From positions 630,574 to 694,573 of the forward strand of contig JAZKDO010000001.1 in NCBI GenBank assembly GCA_040387555.1: a DNA stretch of 64,000 nt. The letters run 5' to 3'. The stretch comes from UBA4416 sp040387555 (GTDB lineage: Bacteria > Bacteroidota > Bacteroidia > B-17B0 > Aurantibacillaceae). Position numbers and translations under genes: made by a program. Shown here one piece after another: positions 26,018 through 38,900 of this stretch; position 1 is the stretch's first letter; each line of letters begins with the position of its first letter. Under the pieces are notes generated by a model. It was not told the origin of the DNA, did not search any database, and worked only from the letters and a program-made list of their open reading frames with translations.

Positions 26018-27412
26018 ATGACAACTTCTTTAATCGTCTTTTTAGTTATCTGCTTAATATTAGCATGTACATTCGAATTCGTAAACGGCTTTCACGATAC
26101 GGCTAACGCCGTAGCAACTGTAATTTATACCAACTCCATGAAACCAACTGTAGCGGTGGTTTATAGCGGCATCTTAAACTTTACAGGAGTTATGACGGGC
26201 GGAATAGCCGTAGCAATGGGAATTGTTAATTTATTGCCAGCGGAGGTTTTAGTGGACTCTAATGTTTATCATGGTATTGCAATGATTCTCGCCTTATTAT
26301 TATCAGCAATTATCTGGAATTTAGGAACCTGGTGGATGGGTTTGCCCGCTTCAAGCTCTCATACATTAATTGGCTCCATTATAGGAATTGGTTTAGCGTT
26401 TTATTTTTTACCTGATAATGTTGGCGGAAGCGCTGTAAACTGGGATAAAGCAAAAGACACTGGTTTAGCCTTATTAATTTCGCCGTTAGCGGGTTTTACT
26501 GCAGCTATTATTATGATGTTTGTTTTTAAGCGCCTTGTTAAAAATGATATTATATATAAAGAACCTATTCCTGGAAAAATGCCGCCAATTTGGATCCGTA
26601 TGATGTTGTGGACAACCTGTGGTTTAGTTAGTTTTTTTCATGGACAAAACGATGGACAAAAAGGAGTGGGACTTGTAATGATGATTCTGATAGCCATAAT
26701 GCCCGGATATTTTTCTATAGATGATGGTGTAAACTTACAGGGTGTAAACGCTAACGTCAATCATATTGAGGTGATGATGAGAAAAGCAGATACAACGATT
26801 CTTTCGGGAAAAGAGTTGAAGCTTTATAAAGAAATATTTACCCATGCCACACACTTTAATTCAGTAACCTCTGGAAAAATGAGGTCGGGTGAGGTGGCTT
26901 TGGGCAGCCGTTTTGAAGTAAGAAAAGATGTCATAAAAATTACAAAAGGAACAGAAAAAATAATTACGGGTGGTAATTTATCTTTGTCTTTAAAAGAAAT
27001 ACGCACATTAAAAGAAGAAATTAAGTCAGCTAAAAAGCTGGTGGAATATGCGCCGTCGTGGGTAATTATTATGATCTCGGTTTCGTTAGGATTAGGAACA
27101 ATGATAGGCTGGAAACGTATTGTAAAAACAATAGGAGAAAAAATTGGAAAACAGCATATGAGTTATGCGCAAGGCGCGTCTGCAGAAATTGTTGCTGCTA
27201 TGGGAATTGGCGTTGCAACTGGTTATGGTGTTCCTGTTAGTACAACTCACATGCTAAGTTCTGGTATTATGGGTAGCATGGTAGCTAAAAAAGGATTAAA
27301 AAACTTACAACGAAAAACAATTACCAATATTTTATTAGCCTGGGTGTTAACTCTGCCGGTAACAATGATTTTGTCCGGAGGTTTGTTTTTATTATTCAGG
27401 GCAATTTTATAA
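26018..27412 (+). CDS. PiT-family inorganic phosphate transporter
   Basis: A 464-residue inner-membrane symporter for phosphate. The two inverted halves each carry the PiT signature: FVNGFHDTANAVATVIYTNSMKP near residue 22, with FHGQNDGQKG near 208 and the C-terminal GYGVPVSTTHMLSSGIMG. A hydrophilic region of about 115 residues (about 230-345) separates the halves, as in PitA proteins. It would use protons or metal-phosphate complexes; which one cannot be told. It follows the porin gene and has its own upstream direct repeats. A strong bidirectional terminator separates it from the convergent rnr gene. Confidence 0.93.
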   Translation: MTTSLIVFLVICLILACTFEFVNGFHDTANAVATVIYTNSMKPTVAVVYSGILNFTGVMTGGIAVAMGIVNLLPAEVLVDSNVYHGIAMILALLLSAIIWNLGTWWMGLPASSSHTLIGSIIGIGLAFYFLPDNVGGSAVNWDKAKDTGLALLISPLAGFTAAIIMMFVFKRLVKNDIIYKEPIPGKMPPIWIRMMLWTTCGLVSFFHGQNDGQKGVGLVMMILIAIMPGYFSIDDGVNLQGVNANVNHIEVMMRKADTTILSGKELKLYKEIFTHATHFNSVTSGKMRSGEVALGSRFEVRKDVIKITKGTEKIITGGNLSLSLKEIRTLKEEIKSAKKLVEYAPSWVIIMISVSLGLGTMIGWKRIVKTIGEKIGKQHMSYAQGASAEIVAAMGIGVATGYGVPVSTTHMLSSGIMGSMVAKKGLKNLQRKTITNILLAWVLTLPVTMILSGGLFLLFRAIL

Positions 27413-27428
27413 TTAAATAAACATTAAT

Positions 27429-27462
27429 AAAAAACGCGCTGAATTATTTCAGCGCGTTTTTT
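27429..27462. terminator. bidirectional terminator between the PiT gene and rnr
   Basis: AAAAAACGCGCTGAA pairs perfectly with TTCAGCGCGTTTTTT around the loop TTAT. Symmetrical A and T runs flank the GC-rich stem, so it serves both convergent genes. Confidence 0.9.
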
Positions 27463-27474
27463 ATTATAGGTCTT

Positions 27475-29703
27475 TTACCTTCTCTTTTTATAACGTTTAG
27501 GATTACGTATTTCTGGTTCTTTTGCGGAAGGAATGCCTGACACAAATTCAAAGTCCAATTGTTTTTTAATTAAATCGGCGCGCTTCACAATAATTTTTAC
27601 TTTATCGCCTAGGGTAAAAACACGACCTGTTCTTCTTCCAACAACACGGTAATTATCCTCATCAAATGAATATTGATCATCTTTCATGTCGCGCATACTC
27701 ACGCGCCCTTCGCATTTGTTTTCAATGATCTCAACAAAAATTCCCCATTCAGTAACACCACTGATCACTCCTTCAAATTCCTGACCTATTTTGTGTTCAA
27801 GGAATTCTACCTGTTTATATTTAACGGAAGCGCGTTCAGCATCAGAAGCTAGCTTCTCCATCTCTGAAGAATGTTTACACAGTAATTCTAATTCATCTGC
27901 TTTTAAATAGTGAGCGTGATTGAGTTTTGCCTCCAATAACCGATGAACCATTACATCAGGGTAACGACGTATCGGAGAAGTAAAGTGCGTATAATAATCA
28001 AAACCTAAACCATAATGGCCTACGTTTTTAGTAGTATACACCGCTTTCGGCATTGAACGAACGGCGAGTAATTCGATCATGCTTTGCTCCTTTTTATTTT
28101 TTACGTCCTGTAATAATTTATTAATGGATTGGGCCGTTTTCATTTTATTGCCAACAGCTACGGAATATCCAAAGCGTTCAACAAAATTATTTAATTCCAT
28201 TAATTTTTCATCTTTGGGTACATCATGAATACGATAAACTACCGGATCAGATCCCTTTTCGTTTTTAACCTTTTTTTGATTCTGGTTTTGTTGTTGATCG
28301 TCTTTTCCTTTTTTTCCTAAGAATTCCGCCACCTTTCTATTGGCCAACAACATAAAGTCTTCTATCAGCTTGTGAGCATCTTTTTGTGTTTTAAAATAAA
28401 CGCCTGTTGGCGCACCTTTATCATCCAATTGAAATTTCACTTCTGCTTTATCAAAAAAGATGGAGCCTTTACTTGTTCTTTCGGCCCGAAGTATTTTTGC
28501 CAAACGATCTAATGTAAAAATTTCATCTTTGTATGGACCTTCTTCTGTTTCAATAATAGTTTGAACCTCTTCATAAGAAAATCGATGATCACTATAGATC
28601 ACTGTTTTGCCAAACCATTGATTTTGTATTTGTGCATTATCGTCTAGTTCGAAAACCGCACTGAAACAATATTTTTCTTCATGCGGACGAAGTGAACAGG
28701 CAAAGTTACTTAACACTTCAGGTAACATCGGTACACATCGATCTACTAAATAAACAGAAGTTGCGCGGCTAACAGCTTCGTCATCTAAAATAGTATTTGG
28801 TTTAAGATAATGGGTAACATCAGCAATGTGAACACCAACTTCCCAGTTTCCGTTTTCTAACTTTTGTAAAGACAAGGCGTCATCAAAATCTTTGGCATCA
28901 ACCGGGTCTATTGTAAAAGTAGTTATTCCTCTAAAGTCTCTGCGTTTGGCAATTTCTTCGGGAGTAATATCGGTGGCTAATTTTTTCGCTGCGGCCTCAA
29001 CCTCAGGAGCAAATACCATAGGCAACCCGAATTCTGCCATGATGGCATTTATCTCGGTTTCGTGCTCGCCTGCAGTTCCTAATACATCAATTACTTTTCC
29101 GTTAGGATTGTCAGAACCTCGTTTCCATTCTGTTAATTCCACTAAAACTTTTTGTCCGTTTTTAGCCCCGTTAATATCTGATAATGGAACAAAAAAGTCT
29201 ACGTGAATCTTTGTGTAATCCGGCACTACAAAAGCAAACTTAGGATTGATCTGAATAGTCCCTACAAACTTTGTTTTTTTTCGCTGGATAACCTCTATTA
29301 CTTCTCCTTCAGGCTTTTCCCTTCCTCGCTGGGGATAAACGCTTATCTTTACAAGATCACCCTGTAAGGCATCTTTTGTTTTTTTAAATGGGATAAAAAC
29401 ATCCGGTAACTCAGGTGAAATAATTACAAAGGCGGTGCCTTGTGTCGTAAAATCAATGGTTCCGCTTTGTGAACTTTTCGATTCTTTTGCCTGATATTTT
29501 CCAACTTCGGTTTCTATTACAAAACCCTGATGTTTTAATTCTTCCAGGGTTTCTATCAATGCAAAGCGATCGCCCTCATTATCAATCTCCATAGCGGAGC
29601 CTAATTGTTTATAATTGAATGTTTTGCCATCATTATGTTTTAAGAACGCTAATACTTCTTCGAACAGATAGCGTTTGGGTTGTTTCTTTTTAGATTTTGC
29701 CAT
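27475..29703 (-). CDS. rnr: ribonuclease R
   Basis: RNase R is a processive 3'-to-5' exoribonuclease that degrades structured RNA. The 742 residues are typical. Order: N-terminal winged-helix region (1-65), two cold-shock OB folds (70-225), the RNB catalytic domain with DPVDAKDFDDALSL near residue 270 supplying the metal-binding aspartates, and a C-terminal S1 domain (GVISGVTEWGIFVEI near 645) with a basic tail. A Lys/Gln/Asn-rich insertion (about residues 463-487, GKDDQQQNQNQKK) lies within RNB and should be a flexible surface loop. It is convergent with the PiT gene across a shared terminator. Confidence 0.96.
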   Translation of the reverse strand: MAKSKKKQPKRYLFEEVLAFLKHNDGKTFNYKQLGSAMEIDNEGDRFALIETLEELKHQGFVIETEVGKYQAKESKSSQSGTIDFTTQGTAFVIISPELPDVFIPFKKTKDALQGDLVKISVYPQRGREKPEGEVIEVIQRKKTKFVGTIQINPKFAFVVPDYTKIHVDFFVPLSDINGAKNGQKVLVELTEWKRGSDNPNGKVIDVLGTAGEHETEINAIMAEFGLPMVFAPEVEAAAKKLATDITPEEIAKRRDFRGITTFTIDPVDAKDFDDALSLQKLENGNWEVGVHIADVTHYLKPNTILDDEAVSRATSVYLVDRCVPMLPEVLSNFACSLRPHEEKYCFSAVFELDDNAQIQNQWFGKTVIYSDHRFSYEEVQTIIETEEGPYKDEIFTLDRLAKILRAERTSKGSIFFDKAEVKFQLDDKGAPTGVYFKTQKDAHKLIEDFMLLANRKVAEFLGKKGKDDQQQNQNQKKVKNEKGSDPVVYRIHDVPKDEKLMELNNFVERFGYSVAVGNKMKTAQSINKLLQDVKNKKEQSMIELLAVRSMPKAVYTTKNVGHYGLGFDYYTHFTSPIRRYPDVMVHRLLEAKLNHAHYLKADELELLCKHSSEMEKLASDAERASVKYKQVEFLEHKIGQEFEGVISGVTEWGIFVEIIENKCEGRVSMRDMKDDQYSFDEDNYRVVGRRTGRVFTLGDKVKIIVKRADLIKKQLDFEFVSGIPSAKEPEIRNPKRYKKRR

Positions 29704-29939
29704 AAATGAATGAGTGAAGCATATTAGCTATCACTTATCGTAAATATAAATAATAAATAAAGGATGAAACATGAAAAATTGGTCAAAACCATCAACGGAG
29801 TTTTAAACAACTGTTTTTAGTAGAAGAAAATATATACGCGTAATCGCACATCTTATTTATTATAAAATATGATTACCAAACGACCAACAAATTAACAGTT
29901 TGTAAGTGATTAAGAGCCGGTGCTTTATATAAAATTGCC
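29704..29939. other. intergenic region between divergent rnr and the giant secreted-protein gene
   Basis: An AT-rich divergent promoter region of about 240 bp. I see no gene, no strong repeat and no recognised operator in it. Confidence 0.5.
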
Positions 29940-29947
29940 TACATTTG
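29940..29947 (+). promoter_or_regulatory. -7 promoter box of the giant secreted-protein gene
   Basis: TACATTTG fits TAnnTTTG perfectly, 22 bp before the start codon. A TTTG -33 element at the usual spacing is not evident, so the promoter may be weak or activated. Confidence 0.4.
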
Positions 29948-29969
29948 CCGCTCAACAAAAAATCCCTCC

Positions 29970-32900
29970 ATGAATCAAAAATTGCCCCTAAACCTTTTAA
30001 ATAACCTAAAAGGATTAAACTTCTTTTTTTTAACATTATTGTTAGTGTTTTTAGGAAAGAATGCGCTGTCTAACCCTATTGATGGTACAATTTGGAGCTA
30101 TGATAAATGTACGGGTTATATAAAAATTACATACAATTATGATAATATTGGATGCTCAACCTGTGATGATGATTACATTATCAGTGGAAATCTTCAATAT
30201 AAAAACACAAGTGGGAACTGGGTGTCTTTTCACACGTGGAATAACGGCTTGTCATATTTTAATGGTGTAGTAGGGGGAGGTTATGCCATTAGAACAGATG
30301 TCCATTCACGGGATGTTATCTTGCATGACCGCGCTTCAGATATGAAGTATCCATATGAATTTAAATTTGACTATTCCTGGGCAAACCACCAGGGACAAGG
30401 TGATGCTACGGATAACGGCACACATTTGTCGGGACCTATGTATAATCCCGTAATTGAAAAGCCAGATAATATAGTAGCTTCTACTGATATATGTGGTAAA
30501 GTAACTTTAAGCTGGGATAATCCTTTTCAAACCTGGGAAATAGCTTCCGGTTGCACAAGTTTAAATTATGAAAATCAAATTTACAGAGACAATAATTATC
30601 TTACTACAGTTGCGGCAGGTGTAAATACATATACAGACAATGCAGTTGCATTAAACACCTCATATTCTTATAAGGTAAGACAAGTGTTTAAGCCAAACGC
30701 CTATAGTTCAGCAGATGTAACAAGCGCATTTTCGTCAGCAGTACCAGGTGGATCAAAACCGTCTCCTCCCTCTCCAAATAACTTTATGGCCTCAACCAAT
30801 TTATGTGACGGTACCATTCAATTAACATGGGATTTTAATTACGCAAACCCAAATGACTTTATTATCACAAGATCTCCTGGCGGAGCAGTATACACGATCA
30901 ACGCAAACAATAGGTCTTACCTCGATAACACCGGCATTACAAGAGGAACCACTTATAATTATGTGATCACCTCCCGAAATAGTTGTTTGAGTCCTTCGGG
31001 GCAAGTTAATATAAATGGTATTTCTCCGAGTGATCCGGCTATGGCAACATCGGTTAATGCGGTTACAGATGTTCCTAATAATCAAGTATTGGTAACTTGG
31101 ACTGACAATGCCACCAATGAAACCAAATATCAGATTGAAAGAAGAGACGATCTTGGCAACTCGGTGTTTTTTGACCTTAATGCCAATGCCCAAACGTATA
31201 CTGATAATGCGGTTACTTCTTGCAAAGCTTACAAATATTATGTTAAGGTTTTTTCGGGATGTGTAGCCAGTGGCATTGCCTCCGCACCAAGCACAACGGT
31301 ATCATTACCGGTTCCTAATTTAAATAATACATTTACTTCTGTAAAAAAATTAACCTGCTCTAAAGGTTATTTTGGAAACCGGGTAGAGTTAAGCTGGAGC
31401 AATAACAATAGCATTAACATTGAATTTTTTAGAATTTACCGTAAACAACTTGGCACCACATTAGATTCTGTTCAGATTGCAACACCGCCTACCGGGAGTG
31501 CTTTGTATATTGATAATACAGCTGATGCCAGAGTTTTTTACCGCTACACGATTGTAGGAGTTAAAACTTGTTTAAACGGTGAGTCGTTAACTAACATTAG
31601 TTCCGATATTGGATTTCGTGATCCTGCAGGTTTAGTAAGCGGACATATTGAATATAGCGGAGGCATAGCTGTAAGCGGTGCGAAAGTTTTTGTGCAACAA
31701 AGCGGTGCGTTAGGAGGCAGTTCGTTAGACTTTTCTGCTGGAGGAACCTTAACTATTGCCGATGATGCAAAGTTAGAAGCCGGAAGTCAAATGCGAATGG
31801 AATTCTGGACAAAACCCGTTTCAGCAACAGCAACTTTTTTAAACAAAGCTTCTGCATTTAGCTTTGAAAAGACAGCAGGAAATTACCAGGCGCAGGTTTT
31901 TATTGGCGGCGTTTCTAAAACAACTACAGCACCTCTTTCATCATTGCCGGATAATCAATGGAATCATGTGGCTATTGTATATAATGGTAGTTCACTAAAA
32001 TTATTTACAAATGGCGTATTCTCATCGAGCGTGTCTGCAACCGGTAATGTAACTGATAATGCGAGTGCTTTGGTTTTTGGAAATGCATCATCAGCCTTTT
32101 TACTGGATGAGTTTCGTTTATTAGGTCAAGCTGCATCTGATTCTGTGATTACTGCTGAAGCTGCACGCATATTGAATGGAGATGAAACCGGATTTAAATG
32201 TAATTTACATTTTAATGAAGCGATTGGAAACTACGCATATGATCCGTCTAAGGTTGGAAATATATTTAATGCGAATCATGGTTTAATCAGCGGCTCAGTT
32301 TCATGGAGTAATGATAAGCCCACCAATGCACAATTAGCTTATTTTGGAGTGACAGACGCTTTAGGAAATTATTCGGTTTCAGGGATCAGGTATTTAGGAA
32401 CAGGAGAAAATTTTAACCTCGTTCCTTCATTTCAAACACATTCGTTTGCTCCAAATTCACGTTCGGTTTATATTGGAGATGGTTCTTACGTTTATAATAA
32501 TCAGGATTTTACTGATAATTCTTCCTTTCCTGTTACAGGAACTTTATTTTATAAAGGCACATCATGCCCTGTACCAAACGCTTCTTTGAAAATTGATGGT
32601 GTAGCAGTTATCTCTAATGGTTCACCTGTCGAAACAGATGCGGCAGGAAATTTCAGCATCACGGTGCCAATTGGAAACCATTTTGTTTCGGTTGATAAAA
32701 ATTCACACACAATGGAAGATGGGCGTTATCCTATCACAGGAACTCATAATTTCCAGGCGCCTGTATTTGGACTAGCTTTTACAGACAGTACACGAAGATT
32801 ATTAGTTGGCCGTGTAGTAGGAGGTTTAGTTGAAACAAATAAAGCCCCAGGCATGGGACGTTCCGTTAACAACATTGGTAACGCAAGAATTAAACTGGTA

Positions 32901-35900
32901 TCTCCAATTGCCGGCACACCTTGTTATACGGTAGCGGTTCAAACAAATAGTTTAACTGGAGAATATATACTTAACATTCCTCCTTTGCAGTACCGTATTG
33001 ATTCTGTATACATTGTTTCAAATCCGGTAATCATTAATAAAACAAGTTTAACCAACGCCAACCAGGTAATTGATATGGCTACGGCGGCAGTAAAAACTTT
33101 GGTAGTAGATACATTGTTCGATAACCTTGGTGGGATTGTAAGTATTGATTCGTTAAGATTCCATAAACGTTTGGATATGACTTATCGTATCACACCTTCT
33201 ATTAACGTAACACGGGTAAACGGCTCATTATTTATAGGAGAAGATACTCTATCGTTTGGCACTTCTCGACTTAGTATAAAACCTACAGGAGCCGGCTGGG
33301 GGCCTTTTGGTTTCCCCGTATTCGTTCAGGGAAATAATTATACTGCTAAAATCCATAGTTCTGAAATATACACCAACACAGATAATGCTAAGTTAGATAC
33401 TGTATTATTAAGTGGAACTGCTTTTGTTACAAATGATTTAGTTGATGGAACAGATCCAAATCCTTCTATACCAATGATTAATGGTGTAGCCATCTACACA
33501 TTCACCTGCGGTGAACCAAACAACTCAACAAACCTTTCAAATCCTGCTTTGGATTATACAAAAGATATTCAGGTAGTGGTTGTTCCTGATGGTGCCGCAT
33601 CTGTTGTATGGAAACCAAATATTGTATCAATGGTTTCAGCCCCTAATTATCATGCATATGTTTACGGACAAAAAATAACCGGTACCGGTGTGTCCACCCA
33701 GGGACCAGAAAAAGTAGATTATATTTTGCGCGATCCTCCCGGTTCCGGAAGTTCTTCCCAATGGGGCAGTGGAACAACCGTTAGTAAAACAACTTCTTAT
33801 TCTAAAGCATTTAGCCAGGAAGCTGAAACAACTACAAAACTTTTATTAGGAAAAAAATCTTATGTGGGAATAGGTGTGATTACGGGAGTTGAATTTGACA
33901 ACTCTATTGGTTTAGGGTTTAATAATACATATGAAAAAGGATCAGAAGATTCTTATACAGAAACCATGACAACCTTCAACACCGTGGCAACCAGAGATGA
34001 TGCGGGTAATGTAGGCGCACCTGCTGATATTTTTATTGGACGAGCAAGAAACTGGCTTGTTGGCCCAACCAATAATATTGAATTAAGACCTGTTGCTACT
34101 TGTTCAGCAAGCGGCGCTTGTTTTGGTCCGGTTGTAAATGGCTACCAATTGGCAAAAACTGTTGGTTATGCGATTGCACCAAACGGAATAAGAACACGCT
34201 TTTCATACACTCAGGGTGAAATTGAGGAAACGGTTATTCCTACATTGGAAAGTATCCGCGCTTCATTTTTATTAAATAACACAGCAAAATATACATCTCA
34301 TTTTACCGCATCCAACCCATTGTTTGGTATTAATAATGATGATCCTTTATTATCAACAAGATCAACTACAACCGCTACCATATATGAAAACGCCGATACA
34401 ACAGGTCTTTCTTATACAGTGCATTTTGGTATCAGTAAAGATCCTACTAAAAACACAATCGATTCCGTAAGGGTTATCAATACACAAATTGCGTTATGGA
34501 AAAAAGCATTAGCTCAAAATGAACGCGAAAAATACAAGTGTAAAATCAACGCATCGGGAACAACCCTGGTAGATAATTTCACCCTGGGTTCTGCCATTGT
34601 ATCTAACGCTTATTCTATTGATCAGGAAACCGCCAACACTGAAACATATGAGCTTGCGCTTGGGGGAAATGCCAAATTGGAAATTGGCGCTAATATTGGA
34701 GGAACAGGGTTTCAAACAGAAATTGCAGTAACTTTGTTGGAAACAAAAGGTAATTCAACTGCCAACGGGGTTACAAGCTCAACCACATTTGATTATACTT
34801 TAACCGATGGAGATGCTGGCGACATCATGAGTATTGATGTTTATAAGTCTCCGGAAGGAACAGGAAATGTTTTTATTACCAGGGGTGGACAAACGATGTG
34901 TCCTTATGAAGATGCGGTTGATTTGCATTATTATAATCCATCGAATCCAAATGCAGATATCGGTTCCCATTCATATAGTGCAGCTGGTTACTATACCATT
35001 TCAAATGCAACTGTGCAACGTGAGATGCCAAACATCGTTATCACACCTAATCTTCAATATAACATACCGTCTAATCAGGCGGCCGTTTATCAGTTATTAC
35101 TATCTAACCAAAGTCCGTTAACAGTAAATAATGATCTTGATTTACAGGTGCGTGTGGCAAGTGTAAGCAATCCTGATGGGGCAGTATTAAAAATTGATGG
35201 CAATGATGCTAATACAATAATCAATATTCCTTCGGGGGGTTCAGTGGTTAAAACGTTAACCATAGAGCGCGGCCCTATTGAAATTGAGTATGATAGTTTA
35301 ATGGTTATTTTCAGTTCGGCATGTAGTGAAAGTATAGCAGATACGGCATATGTAACAGTTCATTTTATTCCTACCTGTACCGATCTTGCTTTAATTAATC
35401 CAACTAATAACTGGATCATTAATAACAACCATAATAACGTAGCAAATATTCAGGTTTCAGATTATAACTACAATTACGGAACCGCATCCATTTTAACGGG
35501 CACAACCACAACCATTTTAGGATTAAATAAAATAGGAGTAGAGTTCAGGCCTTTGAATTCAAATGTGTGGACAGAGTTTAATGCGTTTTACAAATATCCT
35601 GCATCTTCAGCGCAAGATACAATACCAAACAATCAGGTGTATAGTGACTATAACTGGGATATTGCAACCGTTCCAGATGGTAACTATGAATTGAGAGCGA
35701 TATCATATTGTTTAAATAAGGATGGCAGCTTCGCAACTGTTAGTTCACCTGTCTTTGCAGGTATTATGGATCGAATTAATCCTGCGCCATTCGGAACACC
35801 AACTCCGGGCGATGGAATTTTAGATCCGAACGATGACATATCCATTCAATTCAATGAAGAGATCGATATCAGCAGTTTATCCTCTCAGAATTTTGATATC

Positions 35901-38900
35901 AGAGGTGTATTAAATGGTACAAACATACGGCATGCAGAAAGTTTGAATTTTGATGGAACATCAGATTATGCTGAAGTTTCAGGCGGAGCAAGCTTACAAA
36001 AACGTAATTTTTCGATTGAGTTCTGGGCAAAATTAAATGCGACAGGTGTTGATCAGGTTGCTATTAGTCAGGGAACAGACCCAATTCAAAACATGAGCAT
36101 TGGTTTTGATAACACTAATAAACTGAAATTTAGTTTAGGTGGTCAAACCGTATTATCTATATCACCGGTTTCTATTCCAACCGACTGGCATCACTATGCT
36201 GTAATTTATGATTATGCCGGAACAGATGCTACATTGTTTGTTGATGGAGCTTTAGCAGGAACCAATAATAATTTTATTGTAGACTATACTGGTTCAGGTA
36301 AATTGGCTTTTGGTAAAGCGATACCTTCTAATACAGATTTCTTAAATGGTAATCTGCACGACGTTAGGTTGTGGAATAAATCACGTACAATTACTGAGGT
36401 TACAGCAACCATGAACAAAGTATTAAACCGCAACCAATCCGGTTTATTGTACAACTGGAAAATGGATGAAGCTGAAGGTGTTTTAGCAAAAGATGATATC
36501 AGAAGTAGAAACGCAGATATTTATGGCGCAACATGGGAAGTAAACCCTAATGGCAATTCTGCCCAGTTTGATGGTGTTGACGATAATATCCAGGTTTCTT
36601 CAGGTAACATTGCGATTAATAAAGAAATGGATTTCACCCTGGAATTTTGGTTTAACTCCACTCAAAGTGGTGTAGCAACTTTATTTTCAAATGGAAAAGC
36701 AGACGGTATTGGAGCTGATTCATTAGATTCCTGGAATATCCAGAAAGATGCAGCGGGAGCAATTCACATTCTTCATAAAGGGTTGGATTTTGTGGCAACT
36801 ACTACTAACTATTTTGATGGCGCATGGCATCACTTAGCTTTAGTAATGCAACGAAGCGCTAATCTTTCAGCGTACGTAGATGGTAATTTACAAAACTCAG
36901 TACAGGCCCTATCGTTTAATAATCTGGCTGGCTCATATATGTATTTAGGTGCAAGAGCTTATCAAACAGGTCTTATAACTAATTATGACAATTTCTATAA
37001 CGGAAAAGTGGATGAATTTAGGTTATGGAACACGTCGCGTAAAGCAGAACAAGTGAAGCGTGATAAACAAAATCGCATGTTAGGTAATGAATATGGGCTT
37101 CAAGCTTTTCTACCATTTGAAAGTTATGCGGTAGTTTTAGGTACTCCTTCATTAACAGCTACGTTTAATAACCAATCTGTAAATAACTTAACCGTTACCG
37201 CGCAAAACGGACCACAGTTAATTTCTCAAACACCAACGATTAAGTTACCTCGTCCGGTTCAATCAGTAAATTATACCTGGTCGTTGAACAATGATAAAAT
37301 CATTTTAACAACAACGGCTTCTCCTGAGTTGATTGAAAACGTTACACTTGACATCACGGTAAAAAATGCTTATGATATGCATGGTAATAAAATGCAGTCT
37401 CCTAAAACATGGATTGCTTATATTAATAAGAATCAGGTGAAGTGGCAGGATGACCTGTTTGACTTTGAGAAAATAGTTGATAGCGTGATTACTTTTACTG
37501 CGCCAATTATTAATTCCGGCGGAGCGCTGAAAGCTTTTACTATTGATGGTTTACCAAGTTGGATTACGGCAAATATTACAAGTGGTAATATCGCACCAAA
37601 CAGTGTTCAAAACATTGTCTTTACAATACCAGCAGGTGGAAGTATAGGCGAATACAGCGCGGATGTTACTGTAACTACAGATTTTAACTATGCCGAAGTA
37701 TTAAGAGTCAATTTAAAAGTAACAGGAAATGTTCCTACATGGACCGTGAGTCCTTCAGACTTCCAATACTCCATGAATATTTTCGGACAAATGAGAATTG
37801 ATAATGTGATTGCAACAAATCCGGAGAACAAGATCGCCGCATTTAATAACGGGGTGATTTGTGGAGTGGCAGATTTGCAATACCTTCCTTTATATGATCG
37901 TTATGAAGTGTTTTTAAATGTTTACAGCAATAACATTACCGGCGACTCTATTAAATTTAATATTTATGATGCGGCCAGTGGATTAACTTTTGTGAATGTG
38001 ACCCCTTCTCTCATGTTTGTAGAAAATGATGTGATTGGTACAGTAACTAATCCAATTACGTTTGTTGCAAACACGGAGATTTTACTGGATATTCCATTGA
38101 ACAGTGGCTGGACGTGGTTTTCTCTTCCGCTAAAATCTGCAAAGCTAAGAACCGGTGATTTATTAATGAATAATCTGAACGCTTCAACAGGAGATATTGT
38201 TTTAAATACTTCTGATTTTGATCAGTACGATTCAGGCCTGGGTTGGTTAGGAAATATTTCTCAGGGTTCAGGCTTCTTTAATAATCAATCCTATAAAATA
38301 AAAACCGCTAACATTGACACGCTTATTCATATTGGTAACAGAATCAATCCTGATTCTACAATCGCAGCCATCAATGTGGTTCCGGGATGGAACTGGGTGG
38401 GCTACGTGTCAACTAAAAATGTTGGTATAGCAGAAGCCTTAGGAAACTACAATGCTGTAACGGGTGATCTAATTAAAAGTCAGTATGAATTTGCTTATTA
38501 TGATAATGCAATGGGTTGGACAGGAAGTTTAACACATATGAAGCCTACAATGGGTTACATGTTAAAGTCTACTGCTACAAGTACGTTTAATTATCCACAA
38601 TCTTCCTTTATAGGTAAACCAGGAAACGCGCAGGGAGCAAATGAAAATCAAGCTATTTTCCCTTTTACCCCAGAGGTTTATGATAATACAATGTCGGCAG
38701 TTATTACGGGTAACATTTGTAATGAAGCCCTGGAACAAGGAAATGTAGTTATTGGTGCATTTGATGTGACTAATACATTAAGAGGATATGCGTATCCAAT
38801 TAAAAACACATCAAATAACTCCTACAACTTTTATCTGACCTTGTATAGCAGCACAGATGGCGACGCCTTGAATTTAAAATACTTTAATACTACAGATGGA

